Assembly (NCBI RefSeq): GCF_001274725.1
Contig: NZ_LGUF01000007.1
Location: forward strand, 5,091,655 to 5,155,654
Direction of reading: 5' to 3'
Source: Sporosarcina globispora
Lineage (GTDB): Bacteria; Bacillota; Bacilli; Bacillales; Cytobacillaceae
Length of the DNA stretch: 64,000 nt
Position numbers and translations under genes: made by a program. Under the pieces are notes generated by a model. That model did no database searches. It was not told the DNA's origin and was given only the letters and a program-made list of their open reading frames with translations. Below are positions 15,089 through 24,625 of this stretch, piece by piece (position 1 is the stretch's first letter; every line of letters begins with the position of its first letter).

Positions 15089-17182
15089 ATGAAATCACTT
15101 GTTCTTGCTGAAAAGCCCAGTGTTGCCCGTGAAATTGCACGGGTGCTGGGATGCCGGCAATCTCATAAAAGCTATATGGAAGGCGATAAATATATCGTGA
15201 CATGGGCTCTTGGCCATTTAATTGAGTTAAAGATGCCTGAGCATTATGACAGCAAATATAAAAACTGGAATCTGGAAGATCTGCCGATAATCCCCGACCA
15301 AATGGGCCTGAAGGTCATGAAGCAGACCAGCCAACAGTATAAAGCCATTGAAAACCTGGCAAAACGGAAGGATATTAAGGAATTCATTATTGCTACCGAT
15401 GCCGGACGCGAAGGTGAGCTTGTGGCACGCTGGATTTTGGAGAAAATCCACTGGCGCAAAACAATCAAACGCTTATGGATTTCTTCTGTTACAGACCGCG
15501 CCATACGGGACGGCTTTCAAAACCTTAAGCCTGGAAAACAATTTGAAGATTTGTATGAATCGGCCGTGTGCCGGGCTGAGGCCGATTGGCTCATAGGGCT
15601 GAATGTCACAAGAGCCCTGACTACTAAATATAAGGATCCCCTGTCTGCCGGCCGGGTGCAGACGCCGACACTGGCTCTCGTTATGGAAAGGGAAACATTA
15701 ATTCAAAAATTTGTTCCAAAAGAGTACTGGACGATTCGCGCCCAAATTGGACCCCTGCAGGCCGACTGGGAGAAAAACGGGGAAAAGCGCATCTTTTCAA
15801 AAGAAGCAGCTGATGGAGTCCTTTCGAAAGTGAAGGGGCAAAAAGCGGTTATCCAATCTATTAACCGGAAAGAAAAATCAGAGCCGCAGCCGCTTCCTTA
15901 TGATTTGACGGAGCTGCAGCGTGACGCCAATAAGCGTTTTGGCTTCTCTGCCAAGAAAACGTCGAATGTGCTGCAGAAGCTTTATGAACAGCACAAGCTT
16001 GTCACCTATCCGCGAACAGACTCGCGATATTTGACAAAAGATATGGAAGCAACCATGATGGATCGCCTTCATGGGATAGCTGCTTCCTATAAAGACGAAG
16101 TGAAGCCAATACTTGCGAATCAGGGCAAAGTTCTAGCAAAGCGAGTCTTTAATAATGAAAAAGTAACCGATCACCATGCGATTATTCCGACTGAAGAACG
16201 TGTACACCTCGGTGATTTGTCTGCTGATGAGCGGAAGCTGTACGAATTGATTCTGCGAAGGTTTCTGGCTATTTTCCATAACCCTTATAAGTATGAAACC
16301 ATCCATGCTGCTATTGATGTAAACGGTGAGACATTCACAGCCAAGGAAACAGCGGTTGTTGACCTGGGGTATCGCAAGGTGGAACGCACTAGTGATGAAG
16401 AAACAGGAAAACAGAACATGAAGAACACCTCGAAAGGGCAAAGCTTTACGATTCAAACAGCTGAGGCTGCCGCCAAACTGACTGAACCGCCTCTTCGATA
16501 TTCCGAAGCTGACATTTTGACCCAGATGGAAAAATACAGCCTTGGAACACCTGCGACAAGAGCAGAAATCATTGAACGGCTACTTGAAACGGAAGCAATC
16601 GAAAGGCAAAATGGACGCCTGTTTCCGACAAAAAAGGGCAAACAGCTGATGGACCTGGTGAATGAAGATCTGAAATCTCCGGAACTGACTGCTAAATGGG
16701 AACAGGAACTGGAGAAAATCGCACGCGGAAAAGCAGACCCCAAAGAGTTTCTGCAAAACATCCGCAAGCAGACACGGACATTGGTTTCTGAAATAAAAAA
16801 GAGCGACAAATCGTACCGTGCCCATAATCTCACAGGTTCAAAATGTCCAGAATGCGATTCCTTCCTAAAAGAAAGGAATACCAAGGATGGGAAAATACTC
16901 GTCTGCTCCAATCTTGATTGTAATTACCGAAAACGCAAGGATCCAAAGCTTTCCAACCGCCGCTGCCCTCAGTGCCGCAAAAAAATGGAGATCCACCAGG
17001 GAAAAGCAGGGGCTTACTTCCAGTGCCGCCCATGCAATGTGGTGGAGAAAGCCCAGGACAAAAAGAAAGCCGTCAACAAACGCGAAGAACGCAAACTTGT
17101 ACAGAAATATACCCAAAAGGAAGATTCTTTTGGAACGAGCCTTGGCGATTTGCTGAAGGCAGCGATGGAAGATAAGGATTAA
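15089..17182 (+). CDS. topB: DNA topoisomerase III
   Basis: Type IA topoisomerase that decatenates and relaxes single-stranded-region DNA. ATG 15089 with AAAGGAGTTATT is preferred to the frame start at 15068. The Toprim domain covers about residues 1-150 (SLVLAEKPSVAREIARVLG, IIATDAGREGELVARWIL). The catalytic Tyr is in VTYPRTDSRYL (about residue 306), followed by DHHAIIPTEE and LGTPATRAEIIERLL. The C-terminus has two zinc-ribbon-like repeats (CPECDSF..CSNLDC and CPQCRKKM..CRPC). 697 aa, normal for Bacillus TopB. Confidence 0.97.
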   Translation: MKSLVLAEKPSVAREIARVLGCRQSHKSYMEGDKYIVTWALGHLIELKMPEHYDSKYKNWNLEDLPIIPDQMGLKVMKQTSQQYKAIENLAKRKDIKEFIIATDAGREGELVARWILEKIHWRKTIKRLWISSVTDRAIRDGFQNLKPGKQFEDLYESAVCRAEADWLIGLNVTRALTTKYKDPLSAGRVQTPTLALVMERETLIQKFVPKEYWTIRAQIGPLQADWEKNGEKRIFSKEAADGVLSKVKGQKAVIQSINRKEKSEPQPLPYDLTELQRDANKRFGFSAKKTSNVLQKLYEQHKLVTYPRTDSRYLTKDMEATMMDRLHGIAASYKDEVKPILANQGKVLAKRVFNNEKVTDHHAIIPTEERVHLGDLSADERKLYELILRRFLAIFHNPYKYETIHAAIDVNGETFTAKETAVVDLGYRKVERTSDEETGKQNMKNTSKGQSFTIQTAEAAAKLTEPPLRYSEADILTQMEKYSLGTPATRAEIIERLLETEAIERQNGRLFPTKKGKQLMDLVNEDLKSPELTAKWEQELEKIARGKADPKEFLQNIRKQTRTLVSEIKKSDKSYRAHNLTGSKCPECDSFLKERNTKDGKILVCSNLDCNYRKRKDPKLSNRRCPQCRKKMEIHQGKAGAYFQCRPCNVVEKAQDKKKAVNKREERKLVQKYTQKEDSFGTSLGDLLKAAMEDKD

Positions 17183-17186
17183 TCTA

Positions 17187-17215
17187 TAGCCCTGGCTGAT
17201 GCCAGGGCTATTTCT
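17187..17215 (+). terminator. Terminator of topB
   Basis: Perfect TAGCCCTGGC / GCCAGGGCTA stem, TTTCTG tail. Confidence 0.8.
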
Positions 17216-17282
17216 GTATGAACTGGCATACACAGCTTGTCCTCTCCATAGCATGTACTAATACTGAAAGGAGAGTGAAAAG

Positions 17283-18596
17283 ATGTTAACCAGAATGGCA
17301 GACCGTTTTTCAAAGCTTGTGGAAAGGTATCTCCCGGATGCTTTTGTCATTGCGGTATTAATGACTCTGTTTGTATTTGTTGCGGGGTTTTTCATGAAGC
17401 CTTCCGAACCTGTTGAGCTGTTTAAATCATTCGGTGACGGCTTCTGGGTGTATCTCGCCTTTACCATGCAGATGGTGCTCCTTTTAATGACAGGCATGGC
17501 GCTTGCTTCTGTCCCTTCTGTACAGCGTATACTTGAAAAGCTGTCCTCCAAAGCGAAGACAGCCAACCAGGCTTACGTGCTGACTTTTCTCGTTTCCTCT
17601 GCTGCTTATTATATTAACTGGGGACTTGCTGTTGTAGTCGGCGCCATTATTGCCCGAGAAGTTGGAAAAAGGAATCAGGGCGCCCACTTCCCTCTATTAG
17701 TGGCTGCAGCCTATGCACCAACTGCTCTTTATACTGCTGGTTTATCCAGTTCAATCGGTTTGACTGTAGCGACCAAGGGGCATTTTCTGGAGGAAGCTGC
17801 TGGGGTGATTCCAACTTCGGAGACGATTTTCCATCCTGGAACGATTGCTATTTTATTGGCTCTTGTCGTTACTATGCCAATTTTCATTGTGCTGATGGCA
17901 CCTAAAAAAGGCATTATTTCATACGTTCCCCCTAAGACATCCAAGCAGGAAGCTGAACAGCAGGAAATTTTAAAAACACCCGCCGGAAAGCTTGAAAGAA
18001 CTCCTTTTCTGGGCATCATTACCGGATTAATCGGGTTAATCTATGTAATATTTGAATTTGTAAACGGGCGTGACCTTGACTTGAATATTATCAATATTAC
18101 CTTTCTATCCTTGGGCCTCATTCTTCATAAATCGCTCGTACAATACGCCAATGCTTTTAAAGAAGCGGGTTCTGCCATTTCCCCTATCATTCTGCAATTC
18201 CCGTTTTACGCTGGCATTATCGCCGTTCTCGGCAGCTCGGGCGTAGCAGAGTCTATTATTAACGGGATGACATCCATAGCAAGTAAAGACACCTTTGATA
18301 TTTTCACCTATTGGACGGCTGGTCTTGTCAATATTCTTGCCCCTTCAGGCGGCGGGCAGTGGGCTTTGCAGGGGCCCCTTCAAGTACCCGCCGGGCTGCA
18401 TCTGGGCGTGGATCCTGCCATTACTGCTATGGCTGTAGGCTGGGGTGATGCCTGGACGAACCTGATCCAGCCTTTCTGGGCCCTTCCTATTTTAAGTGTG
18501 GTTGGCCTTCATATTCGTCATATTATGGGCTACTGTGCGCTGCTGGCCATATGGGTTGGCATTGTTACCACCGTATTGATGTTTTTTGTATATTAA
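17283..18596 (+). CDS. atoE: Short-chain fatty acid transporter, AtoE family
   Basis: 437-aa membrane protein with about 11-12 hydrophobic segments. Family features include MADRFSKLVERYLPDAFVIAVLMT at the start, YYINWGLAVVVGAIIAREVGKR, AAAYAPTALYTAGLSSSIGLT, and near the end NILAPSGGGQWALQGPLQVPA and GWGDAWTNLIQPFWALPIL. The family imports short-chain fatty acids such as acetoacetate or butyrate. GAAAGGAGAG upstream of ATG 17283. No CoA-transferase gene is adjacent, so the substrate stays open. Confidence 0.92.
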   Translation: MLTRMADRFSKLVERYLPDAFVIAVLMTLFVFVAGFFMKPSEPVELFKSFGDGFWVYLAFTMQMVLLLMTGMALASVPSVQRILEKLSSKAKTANQAYVLTFLVSSAAYYINWGLAVVVGAIIAREVGKRNQGAHFPLLVAAAYAPTALYTAGLSSSIGLTVATKGHFLEEAAGVIPTSETIFHPGTIAILLALVVTMPIFIVLMAPKKGIISYVPPKTSKQEAEQQEILKTPAGKLERTPFLGIITGLIGLIYVIFEFVNGRDLDLNIINITFLSLGLILHKSLVQYANAFKEAGSAISPIILQFPFYAGIIAVLGSSGVAESIINGMTSIASKDTFDIFTYWTAGLVNILAPSGGGQWALQGPLQVPAGLHLGVDPAITAMAVGWGDAWTNLIQPFWALPILSVVGLHIRHIMGYCALLAIWVGIVTTVLMFFVY

Positions 18597-18601
18597 TAGG
18601 A

Positions 18602-18641
18602 ACAGCCAAGCCTCATCGGGGTTTGGCTGTATATTTTTTTC
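18602..18641 (+). terminator. Terminator of atoE
   Basis: ACAGCCAAGCC / GGTTTGGCTGT stem, ATATTTTTTT tail. Confidence 0.8.
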
Positions 18642-18758
18642 CTCCGCCCAGAGATGGAGCCCGACAGTTCTGCAGCACGATTTTCAGTTTAATAGGTTTC
18701 TTTTTCCGAACAGAACAGCTACAATGAAAATGAAGATTCTGACAAAGGAGAATACATA

Positions 18759-19991
18759 ATGAGTCAATTTCAAACGAATTTAGAGAAATACGCCGAGCTT
18801 GCTGTTAAGGTCGGTGTTAATGTACAAAAGGGACAAACGCTTGTCATCAATACTACACTTGATGCAGCTGAATTGGTCCGTACTATTGTTAGAAAAGCTT
18901 ATGAAGCAGGAGCTCATAACGTTGTTGTGAATTGGAGCGATGATGCGGTCACACGCACAAAGTACGATTTAGCATCAGATGAGTCTTTCTCCGAATACCC
19001 GGAATGGCGTGCCAAGGAAGTGGAAGATTTAGCTGAAAAGGGTGCGGCATTCATGTCAATCGTTTCAGCAAGCCCTGATTTGCTTAAAGGTGTGAAATCA
19101 GAACGAATCGCCACCTTCCAAAAAGCTGCCGGAAAGGCGCTTGCAAAATACCGCAAATTCATCCAGTCCGATAAAGTGAGCTGGACAGTCATTGCAGCTC
19201 CATCTCAAGCGTGGGCTAACATGGTATTCCCTGACGCCCCGGAAGAATCCAGAGTGGAAATGCTTTGGGACGCTATTTTCAAAGCAACTCGCGCTGATTT
19301 GGATAACCCGGTTGAAGCCTGGAAAAAGCATGATGAAACACTTCATGAAAAAGTGGATTATTTGAACAGCAAGCGATATCAGAAGCTTCATTATAAAGCT
19401 CCCGGTACAGACCTGACAATTGAGCTTCCAAAGGGCCACTTATGGGTTGGAGCAGGCAGCGTTAATGAACAGGGACACGAATTCATGGCTAACATGCCGA
19501 CTGAAGAAGTATTTACGGTACCTTATAAAACAGGTGTTAATGGAACCGTTTCAAGCACAAAGCCTTTAAGCTATGGCGGAAATATCATCGATAAATTCAG
19601 TCTGACATTTGAAAACGGACGCATTGTAGAAGTGAAAGCAGAAGAAGGGGAAGAAATTCTAAAGCAGCTTGTTGAGACAGATGAAGGATCCCACTATCTT
19701 GGTGAAGTGGCCCTGGTTCCTTTCAACTCGCCAATTTCACAGTCCAACCTGCTTTTCTATAATACTTTATTTGACGAAAATGCTTCAAACCACCTTGCAA
19801 TCGGCAGTGCGTATGCATTCTGCATTGAAGGCGGCAAGAAAATGTCCAGTGAAGAATTGGCTGAAAACGGCCTGAACGAAAGCTTAACACATGTTGATTT
19901 CATGATCGGTTCCGCTGAAATGGATATCGACGGAATCACTGAAGATGGCAAAGCTGAACCAGTATTCAGAAAAGGCGACTGGGCATTTTAA
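18759..19991 (+). CDS. Aminopeptidase, M29 family (AmpS-like)
   Basis: 410-aa cytosolic metalloaminopeptidase of the AmpS/AmpT type. Sequence landmarks: VGVNVQKGQTLVINTTLDAAELVR, AYEAGAHNVVVNWSDD, MFPDAP-like region WANMVFPDAPEESR, GTDLTIELPKGHLWVGAG, NMPTEEVFTVP, the metal-ligand-bearing EGSHYLGEVALVPFNSPI, and NHLAIGSAYAF..THVDFMIGSAEMDIDG. The Glu, His and Asp residues expected as ligands for the two-metal site are in these blocks. AAAGGAG precedes ATG 18759. Single gene. Confidence 0.95.
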   Translation: MSQFQTNLEKYAELAVKVGVNVQKGQTLVINTTLDAAELVRTIVRKAYEAGAHNVVVNWSDDAVTRTKYDLASDESFSEYPEWRAKEVEDLAEKGAAFMSIVSASPDLLKGVKSERIATFQKAAGKALAKYRKFIQSDKVSWTVIAAPSQAWANMVFPDAPEESRVEMLWDAIFKATRADLDNPVEAWKKHDETLHEKVDYLNSKRYQKLHYKAPGTDLTIELPKGHLWVGAGSVNEQGHEFMANMPTEEVFTVPYKTGVNGTVSSTKPLSYGGNIIDKFSLTFENGRIVEVKAEEGEEILKQLVETDEGSHYLGEVALVPFNSPISQSNLLFYNTLFDENASNHLAIGSAYAFCIEGGKKMSSEELAENGLNESLTHVDFMIGSAEMDIDGITEDGKAEPVFRKGDWAF

Positions 19992-19999
19992 GAAACGCC

Positions 20000-20033
20000 A
20001 AAAATCATGCGGTCATTGCTCCGCATGATTTTT
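20000..20033. terminator. Bidirectional terminator
   Basis: AAAATCATGCGG / CCGCATGATTTT with short loop and T runs either side; overlaps the 3' end of the convergent lipoprotein gene. Confidence 0.85.
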
Positions 20034-21209
20034 TGTTTTCCTTAATACTAGTTCTCTGACTGTTCCTTCTAAGTCAGAAATGATTTCTATGGTATATTTA
20101 TCTGCCATGTAGGTGGAAATGCTGGCGCCAGATAGCATCTCTTCCCTTACTTCCGCAGGAGTGCCAAGCATAGCAATAACCTCGTCAATTGAAGTTCTTA
20201 CCCTCTGTCCAGGAATTGAGATAGCCGTTACATTGCCGGTTTCCCGTTCAAAATAATAAGTGATTTCAGGATACATGACAAAAGGGCTGCCATTTCCAAA
20301 CCCTTCCATAATATAATTTGGGTCTGACTTCTTAATTTCAGATATGTTCGTGCCAATCGGATAAGGGCTTCCGAGCAGAATTCCCTGTTTTGCTTTTTCA
20401 ATGGCATCAACGCTCAGTGCCAGATTTTTAAAGGGATAGTAAAGAGTTTCCTCTTTTAACCACAGATCCATCCAGTCGATATCAGAATGATTATCTTCCT
20501 GCAGCTCTATTTGATCATGCAAACTCATCGAAAGGGTTTCTTCATTAAATTGCCATGTTGAAATAACCCATCTATCATTCTTATTTTGGGCAGTTTGAAG
20601 ATATTTCTGATTAATATTTTTTATTTTCGCTTTTGAGGAAGTTATAACTTCTTTTTCCGTACTGATCTTCAGCACTTCTCCATCTTTAATCGCCAGCAGC
20701 TGGCCCTTAACTAAGCCTTCTCCCTTGGATTGAAAGATCGAAATAATGGTTTTGTTCCTCATTTTTTGAGTATAGACCTGCTCCTTTGAAGGATTAAAGG
20801 ACATTTCGGCATTGTCATTTAAACCATCCTGTTTAAAAGCCTCTTTTGAACCTTTCTCTGCCAGGTAAACTGAATAATGTCCTGTTAGATAGGAATCGCC
20901 TTTCTTTCCTTTCGCACTGTCCTCTTCCAGGATTGTTCTTCTTTCGTCTTCCGCCAAAAGATAAACCGTATATTTCATTTTCCCATCTGTTGCGTCCATC
21001 TGGTATAGTGACTTTTCCTCAAGCCAAACAGTATCTTTTCTCTCTTTCCCATCTGTTTGTACTCCTGCAGTATTTTGTTCTGCTTCCACTTTATCTTCTT
21101 TTTCGAATTTTATTTCTTCTGTATTTAAAGATGCATTTATTTCACTTGAACAGCCTGCTATAACGGATGACAGCATGGCAATCATGATCATATTTATAAG
21201 ATTTTTCAT
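20013..21209 (-). CDS. Putative lipoprotein, unknown function
   Basis: 398 aa from ATG 21209 (GGGAGAATATA upstream; the open frame begins at 21257). Signal peptide MKNLINMIMIAMLSSVIAGC ends in a lipobox (VIAGC) so the mature protein is a membrane-anchored lipoprotein with Cys20. The body is a charged soluble region with beta-type segments (TVWLEEKSLYQMDATDGKMKYTVYLL). Residues from about 290 on (GILLGSPYPIGTNISEIKK, SPFVMYPEITYYFE, GTPAEVREE) resemble DUF4309/YjgB-like modules built around G-x-x-x-S and GTP-x-E motifs, but I cannot assign a family firmly. Single gene. Confidence 0.75.
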   Translation of the reverse strand: MKNLINMIMIAMLSSVIAGCSSEINASLNTEEIKFEKEDKVEAEQNTAGVQTDGKERKDTVWLEEKSLYQMDATDGKMKYTVYLLAEDERRTILEEDSAKGKKGDSYLTGHYSVYLAEKGSKEAFKQDGLNDNAEMSFNPSKEQVYTQKMRNKTIISIFQSKGEGLVKGQLLAIKDGEVLKISTEKEVITSSKAKIKNINQKYLQTAQNKNDRWVISTWQFNEETLSMSLHDQIELQEDNHSDIDWMDLWLKEETLYYPFKNLALSVDAIEKAKQGILLGSPYPIGTNISEIKKSDPNYIMEGFGNGSPFVMYPEITYYFERETGNVTAISIPGQRVRTSIDEVIAMLGTPAEVREEMLSGASISTYMADKYTIEIISDLEGTVRELVLRKTKNHAEQ

Positions 21210-21454
21210 TATATTCTCCCTAATGTTTTTGAAAAAAACATTTCCAATTAAAGTCAAATGTTACAATTACGTTTCCTTTAACTTAATAAGTGTAACAAAT
21301 AGGGTTGGTTTCTACAAATCTATCAATATGCTCATTTTTTTACAAAAACATGGGTTTCCTCTTATATCCTTTGTATATGACTCTTCTCCTGCCTGAATCA
21401 AACGTTTCTTTTCATCTCCACAAGCCTTCCATATCAGCGTTTTGCAGTTTAAAT

Positions 21455-21488
21455 ACGAAAGGCCCGGAATAGACTCCGGAGCCTTTGA
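21455..21488 (-). terminator. Terminator of yhdT-panF
   Basis: Leftward AGGCTCCGG / CCGGGCCT stem with CTTTCG tail. Confidence 0.65.
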
Positions 21489-21489
21489 C

Positions 21490-22932
21490 TTAAATATCTG
21501 CAGCTGCAGATATTGATTTTTCGGTAAAAAGACTTACAGATACATAAGCCGCCAGTGACAAAGCAATAGGCAAAACGACTGTATTCATGCCGAATGCGTT
21601 GGGATAAAAAGTATGGAATAAAATATAGGATGCAGTACCGGTTATCATCGATGACACTGCACCATATCTATTTCCCTTAGCCCAATATAGCCCGAGCACA
21701 ACCGGCCAAATGAATGCTGCCTCAAGTCCTCCGAAAGAAAAGAGATTAAGCCAGATCAGCAAATCAGGCGGACTGAGCGCCATGATGCATACCAGAATCC
21801 CCAGAAGGGCAGTAACCGCAAAACTCATTTTCTTTATCGTGCCTTCTTCAGCATCAGGCTTAATGTAATTAATATAAACATCTTTAACAATCGCCGAGCT
21901 GACAAGAAGGAGCAGGGAATCAACGGTTGACATGATGGCAGCCATTGGTGCAGCCAGTACAATTCCCGCCAGCCATGGAGGAAGCACCTCCATGGCAATC
22001 ATCGGCATGACTTTATCCCCCACTTCAATCCCCGGAAGAATAGGCCGGGCAAATACCCCGATTAAATGCATGCCGAGCATGATAAAGCCGACCACTATTG
22101 TTCCGATTATAATTGCCCTATGCATGGCTCTGGCATTTTTATAAGACATAGCCCTTACCGCAACCTGCGGAAGGCCCACAACCCCAACTCCCACCAAAAT
22201 CCAGAATGAAGACACATATAAAGGGGTCAGTCCGCCATCAAAGCCAAACGGTGTAATCAGATTCGGATTTTCTGAAGATAGATCACTGATAATATTCGGT
22301 ATTCCTCCTCCTGCCACAATAACGGCAATCAGAAGGATCAAGGTGCCGATGAACATAATTCCGCCTTGGACAGCATCCGTTACAGCAACAGCACGGAACC
22401 CGCCGATGACAACATAGACCATAACAGAAGCTGCAAAAATGAATAAAGCAGATAAATAACTCAATCCTGTCAGTGATTCAATTAATCTTGCTCCGCCAAC
22501 CCATTGGGCAGCCATGGCGGAGAATAGAAAAATAATGATGCTGAGTGAGGATAGCCAGACAACCCATTTGCTGTTATATCTTTCTTTTAAAAAATCGATG
22601 AGAGTTACAGCATTATACTTTCTTGCTGTGATCGCAAACTTCTTCCCCAGAACCATGAGAACGAAATAACCAGTAACAACCTGTGACATGGCAAGGAGCA
22701 CCCAGCCAAGCCCCTGGGTGTATGCAACGCCAGGACCTCCAATGAAACTGCTGGCACTTCCATAAGTTGCAATCATAGTCATAGCAAGAATAAAACCGCC
22801 AAGCTGCCTTCCTCCCAGAAAGTAATCCTGCAGGAACGAACTTCCGGTGTCAATCTTTCTGCTGGACCATAAGCCGACCAGAAAAATAATGATTAAAAAG
22901 ATGAGAAGAGGAGCAATAACCTGCCAGTTCAT
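21490..22932 (-). CDS. panF: Sodium/pantothenate symporter
   Basis: 480-aa member of the sodium:solute symporter family with about 13 hydrophobic segments. PanF-type features: DYFLGGRQLGGFILAMTMIATYGSASSFIGGPG, QWVGGARLIESLTGLSY, GGFRAVAVTDAVQGGIMFIGT, AAPMAAIMSTVDSLLLLVSSAIVKD. Imports pantothenate with Na+ for coenzyme A synthesis. The gene overlaps its upstream partner yhdT by 4 nt (ATGA), the well-known yhdT-panF pairing, which supports the assignment. Confidence 0.93.
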   Translation of the reverse strand: MNWQVIAPLLIFLIIIFLVGLWSSRKIDTGSSFLQDYFLGGRQLGGFILAMTMIATYGSASSFIGGPGVAYTQGLGWVLLAMSQVVTGYFVLMVLGKKFAITARKYNAVTLIDFLKERYNSKWVVWLSSLSIIIFLFSAMAAQWVGGARLIESLTGLSYLSALFIFAASVMVYVVIGGFRAVAVTDAVQGGIMFIGTLILLIAVIVAGGGIPNIISDLSSENPNLITPFGFDGGLTPLYVSSFWILVGVGVVGLPQVAVRAMSYKNARAMHRAIIIGTIVVGFIMLGMHLIGVFARPILPGIEVGDKVMPMIAMEVLPPWLAGIVLAAPMAAIMSTVDSLLLLVSSAIVKDVYINYIKPDAEEGTIKKMSFAVTALLGILVCIMALSPPDLLIWLNLFSFGGLEAAFIWPVVLGLYWAKGNRYGAVSSMITGTASYILFHTFYPNAFGMNTVVLPIALSLAAYVSVSLFTEKSISAAADI

Positions 22933-23210
22933 TCTGATTCTCCTCCTTCTTCAAACGGCACTTCTTTAAATAGGAATTTAACTGCTGCTGTTACAAGAAT
23001 CACCATTACAATAAAGCCGGCCACACAGCTCCAGAAAAACCAGGCAGGCAGTCCCATAATGTATGTATATTCATCCGCTGGTCCTGACCCCATTCCATAG
23101 GCAAACCCAAACCACCATATAAAATTAAAGAGTACGAGACCAATGCCAATCCACGCTTCTCTCTCTGCAATTTTAAAGCGAGGATCTTTTTTATGCTTAC
23201 CTTTTTTCAT
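22929..23210 (-). CDS. yhdT: YhdT family small membrane protein
   Basis: 93 aa from ATG 23210 (AGGGGGAC upstream; open frame to 23264). Begins KKGKHKKDPRFKIAEREAWIGIGL and has two membrane helices (LVLFNFIWWFGFAYG and FFWSCVAGFIVMVILVTAAV) linked by a short loop with LPAWFFWS. YhdT is the conserved partner of PanF in many bacteria; its own role is unclear. Stop overlaps the panF start. Confidence 0.9.
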   Translation of the reverse strand: MKKGKHKKDPRFKIAEREAWIGIGLVLFNFIWWFGFAYGMGSGPADEYTYIMGLPAWFFWSCVAGFIVMVILVTAAVKFLFKEVPFEEGGESE

Positions 23211-23322
23211 CTTGTCCCCCTTCAGAGCTTTTATAGTATGCATTAAGTGGAGGTATTCTTGCATTCATATATTTACAGAATATTCCCTAAACACAATCCC
23301 ACTTATGAGTATTTTCTGCAAC

Positions 23323-23350
23323 AAAAAAAGCAGATTGCTCTGCTTTTTTG
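23323..23350. terminator. Terminator downstream of queF
   Basis: AAAAAAGCAG / CTGCTTTTTT, 6-nt loop. Confidence 0.75.
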
Positions 23351-23389
23351 ATATTATTTTATAATTGAACTTTAAGCAAGCCTCTTACT

Positions 23390-23887
23390 TTAGCGATTGT
23401 CAATCGTTTCCGGATAAAGATCATGGTTCATCAAACGGTAATCCGCCATCTTTTCATATTTTGTCCCCGGCTTTCCGTAGTTGCAATACGGATCAATGGA
23501 AATTCCGCCCCGTGGCGTAAATTTGCCCCACACCTCAATATAGCGCGGATCCATTAATTGAATAAGATCGTTCATAATGATGTTCATGCAGTCTTCATGG
23601 AAATCGCCATGATTTCTAAAGCTGAAAAGATATAGCTTTAATGACTTGCTTTCTACCATTTTCTGATCCGGAATATAACTGATATAGATGGTCGCAAAAT
23701 CCGGCTGTCCTGTTTTCGGGCAAAGACTTGTGAACTCAGGGCAATTAAATTTCACAAAATAATCTCGGTTTGGATGCTTGTTGTCAAATGCCTCCAAAAT
23801 CTCGGGCGAATATTCAAAAAGATACTTCGTACCCTGATTCCCCAATAAAGTAATATCCGTTAATTCCTCATCTCTTCTGCCTGACAT
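23390..23887 (-). CDS. queF: NADPH-dependent 7-cyano-7-deazaguanine reductase
   Basis: Reduces preQ0 to preQ1 in queuosine synthesis. 165 aa, the short monomodular QueF type. The catalytic Cys lies in [19 protein letters not shown] and the partner motif [22 protein letters not shown] carries the conserved Glu and His. Start at ATG 23887 with AGGGAGGC upstream (the frame extends to 23923). A preQ1-I riboswitch with a terminator precedes the gene, so its own product shuts it off. Confidence 0.97.
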   Translation of the reverse strand: MSGRRDEELTDITLLGNQGTKYLFEYSPEILEAFDNKHPNRDYFVKFNCPEFTSLCPKTGQPDFATIYISYIPDQKMVESKSLKLYLFSFRNHGDFHEDCMNIIMNDLIQLMDPRYIEVWGKFTPRGGISIDPYCNYGKPGTKYEKMADYRLMNHDLYPETIDNR

Positions 23888-23949
23888 AATAAAAGCCTCC
23901 CTATGTGATCCCGCTGATTCCAAAGAGAGGTCCCTTCATACAGCCTGAA

Positions 23950-23984
23950 AAAAATAAAAACCATATCCTCTCCTGGATATGGTT
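23950..23984 (-). terminator. Riboswitch-controlled attenuator before queF
   Basis: Leftward: AACCATATCC / GGATATGGTT perfect stem (23984-23959) followed by TTTATTTTTTT. It lies just downstream of the preQ1 aptamer. Confidence 0.85.
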
Positions 23985-24004
23985 GATTATTATAATCAAA
24001 GCCA

Positions 24005-24038
24005 TAGTTTTTTATAGAGGGTGAAGCTATGAACCTCT
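24005..24038 (-). promoter_or_regulatory. PreQ1-I riboswitch aptamer
   Basis: Leftward sequence AGAGGTTC, ATAGCTTC, then ACCCTCTATAAAAAACTA. This is the small preQ1-I (queC-type) aptamer: P1 stem AGAGGT/ACCCTCT-type hairpin and the A-rich tail TAAAAAACTA that folds into the H-type pseudoknot. It lies about 120 nt upstream of queF, with a terminator in between, so ligand binding should favour termination. Confidence 0.95.
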
Positions 24039-24184
24039 CCCGCTCACACGGGAATATTCGAAATATAATTGTCATTGTTACTATAGAGAAAAAGCCTGTT
24101 TCTGTCAATAGGGGCTTCCTTATCTAGTTTTCCCTTATCCTTCATAGTATAATAACGGTAATTTTCAAAGAAAGGTGATATGTT

Positions 24185-24556
24185 ATGTGGAATGAGTTTA
24201 AAAAATTCGCCCTAAAGGGAAATGTGCTTGATTTAGCTGTCGGGGTTGTCATTGGGGCTGCCTTCGGGAAGATTGTATCTTCTCTTGTAGATGATATTAT
24301 CATGCCGCTTGTCGGATTGCTGATGGGCGGAGTTAACTTTACAGACCTGATGGTGAAAGTCGGCGGAGCCGAGGTCAGATATGGTTTATTCATACAGAAT
24401 GTAGTTGATTTCTTTATCGTGGCATTTTCGATTTTCATCTTTATTAGAATGATTAACAATCGTTTTAAAAAGAAAGAAGAAGCGAAGCCTGCACCTGCTG
24501 TGGATAAAAACGTAGAGCTTCTGACTGAAATCAGAGACCTTTTAAAAAATAAATAA
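24185..24556 (+). CDS. mscL: Large-conductance mechanosensitive channel
   Basis: Pore that opens under membrane tension during osmotic downshock. 123 aa, two membrane helices. Conserved N-terminus [44 protein letters not shown], second helix [19 protein letters not shown], then the KK-rich turn and C-terminal bundle [25 protein letters not shown] upstream. Single gene. Confidence 0.97.
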   Translation: MWNEFKKFALKGNVLDLAVGVVIGAAFGKIVSSLVDDIIMPLVGLLMGGVNFTDLMVKVGGAEVRYGLFIQNVVDFFIVAFSIFIFIRMINNRFKKKEEAKPAPAVDKNVELLTEIRDLLKNK

Positions 24557-24625
24557 ATGATGAAACTTAAACAACAGATCTGACGTATATACATATACAA
24601 ATTACTTTAGAGGAGAAATGAAAAC

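Noticed and set aside
16453..16911. Long minus-strand frame inside topB
   Set aside because: Antisense to conserved TopB catalytic and zinc-ribbon coding sequence; no ribosome-binding site.
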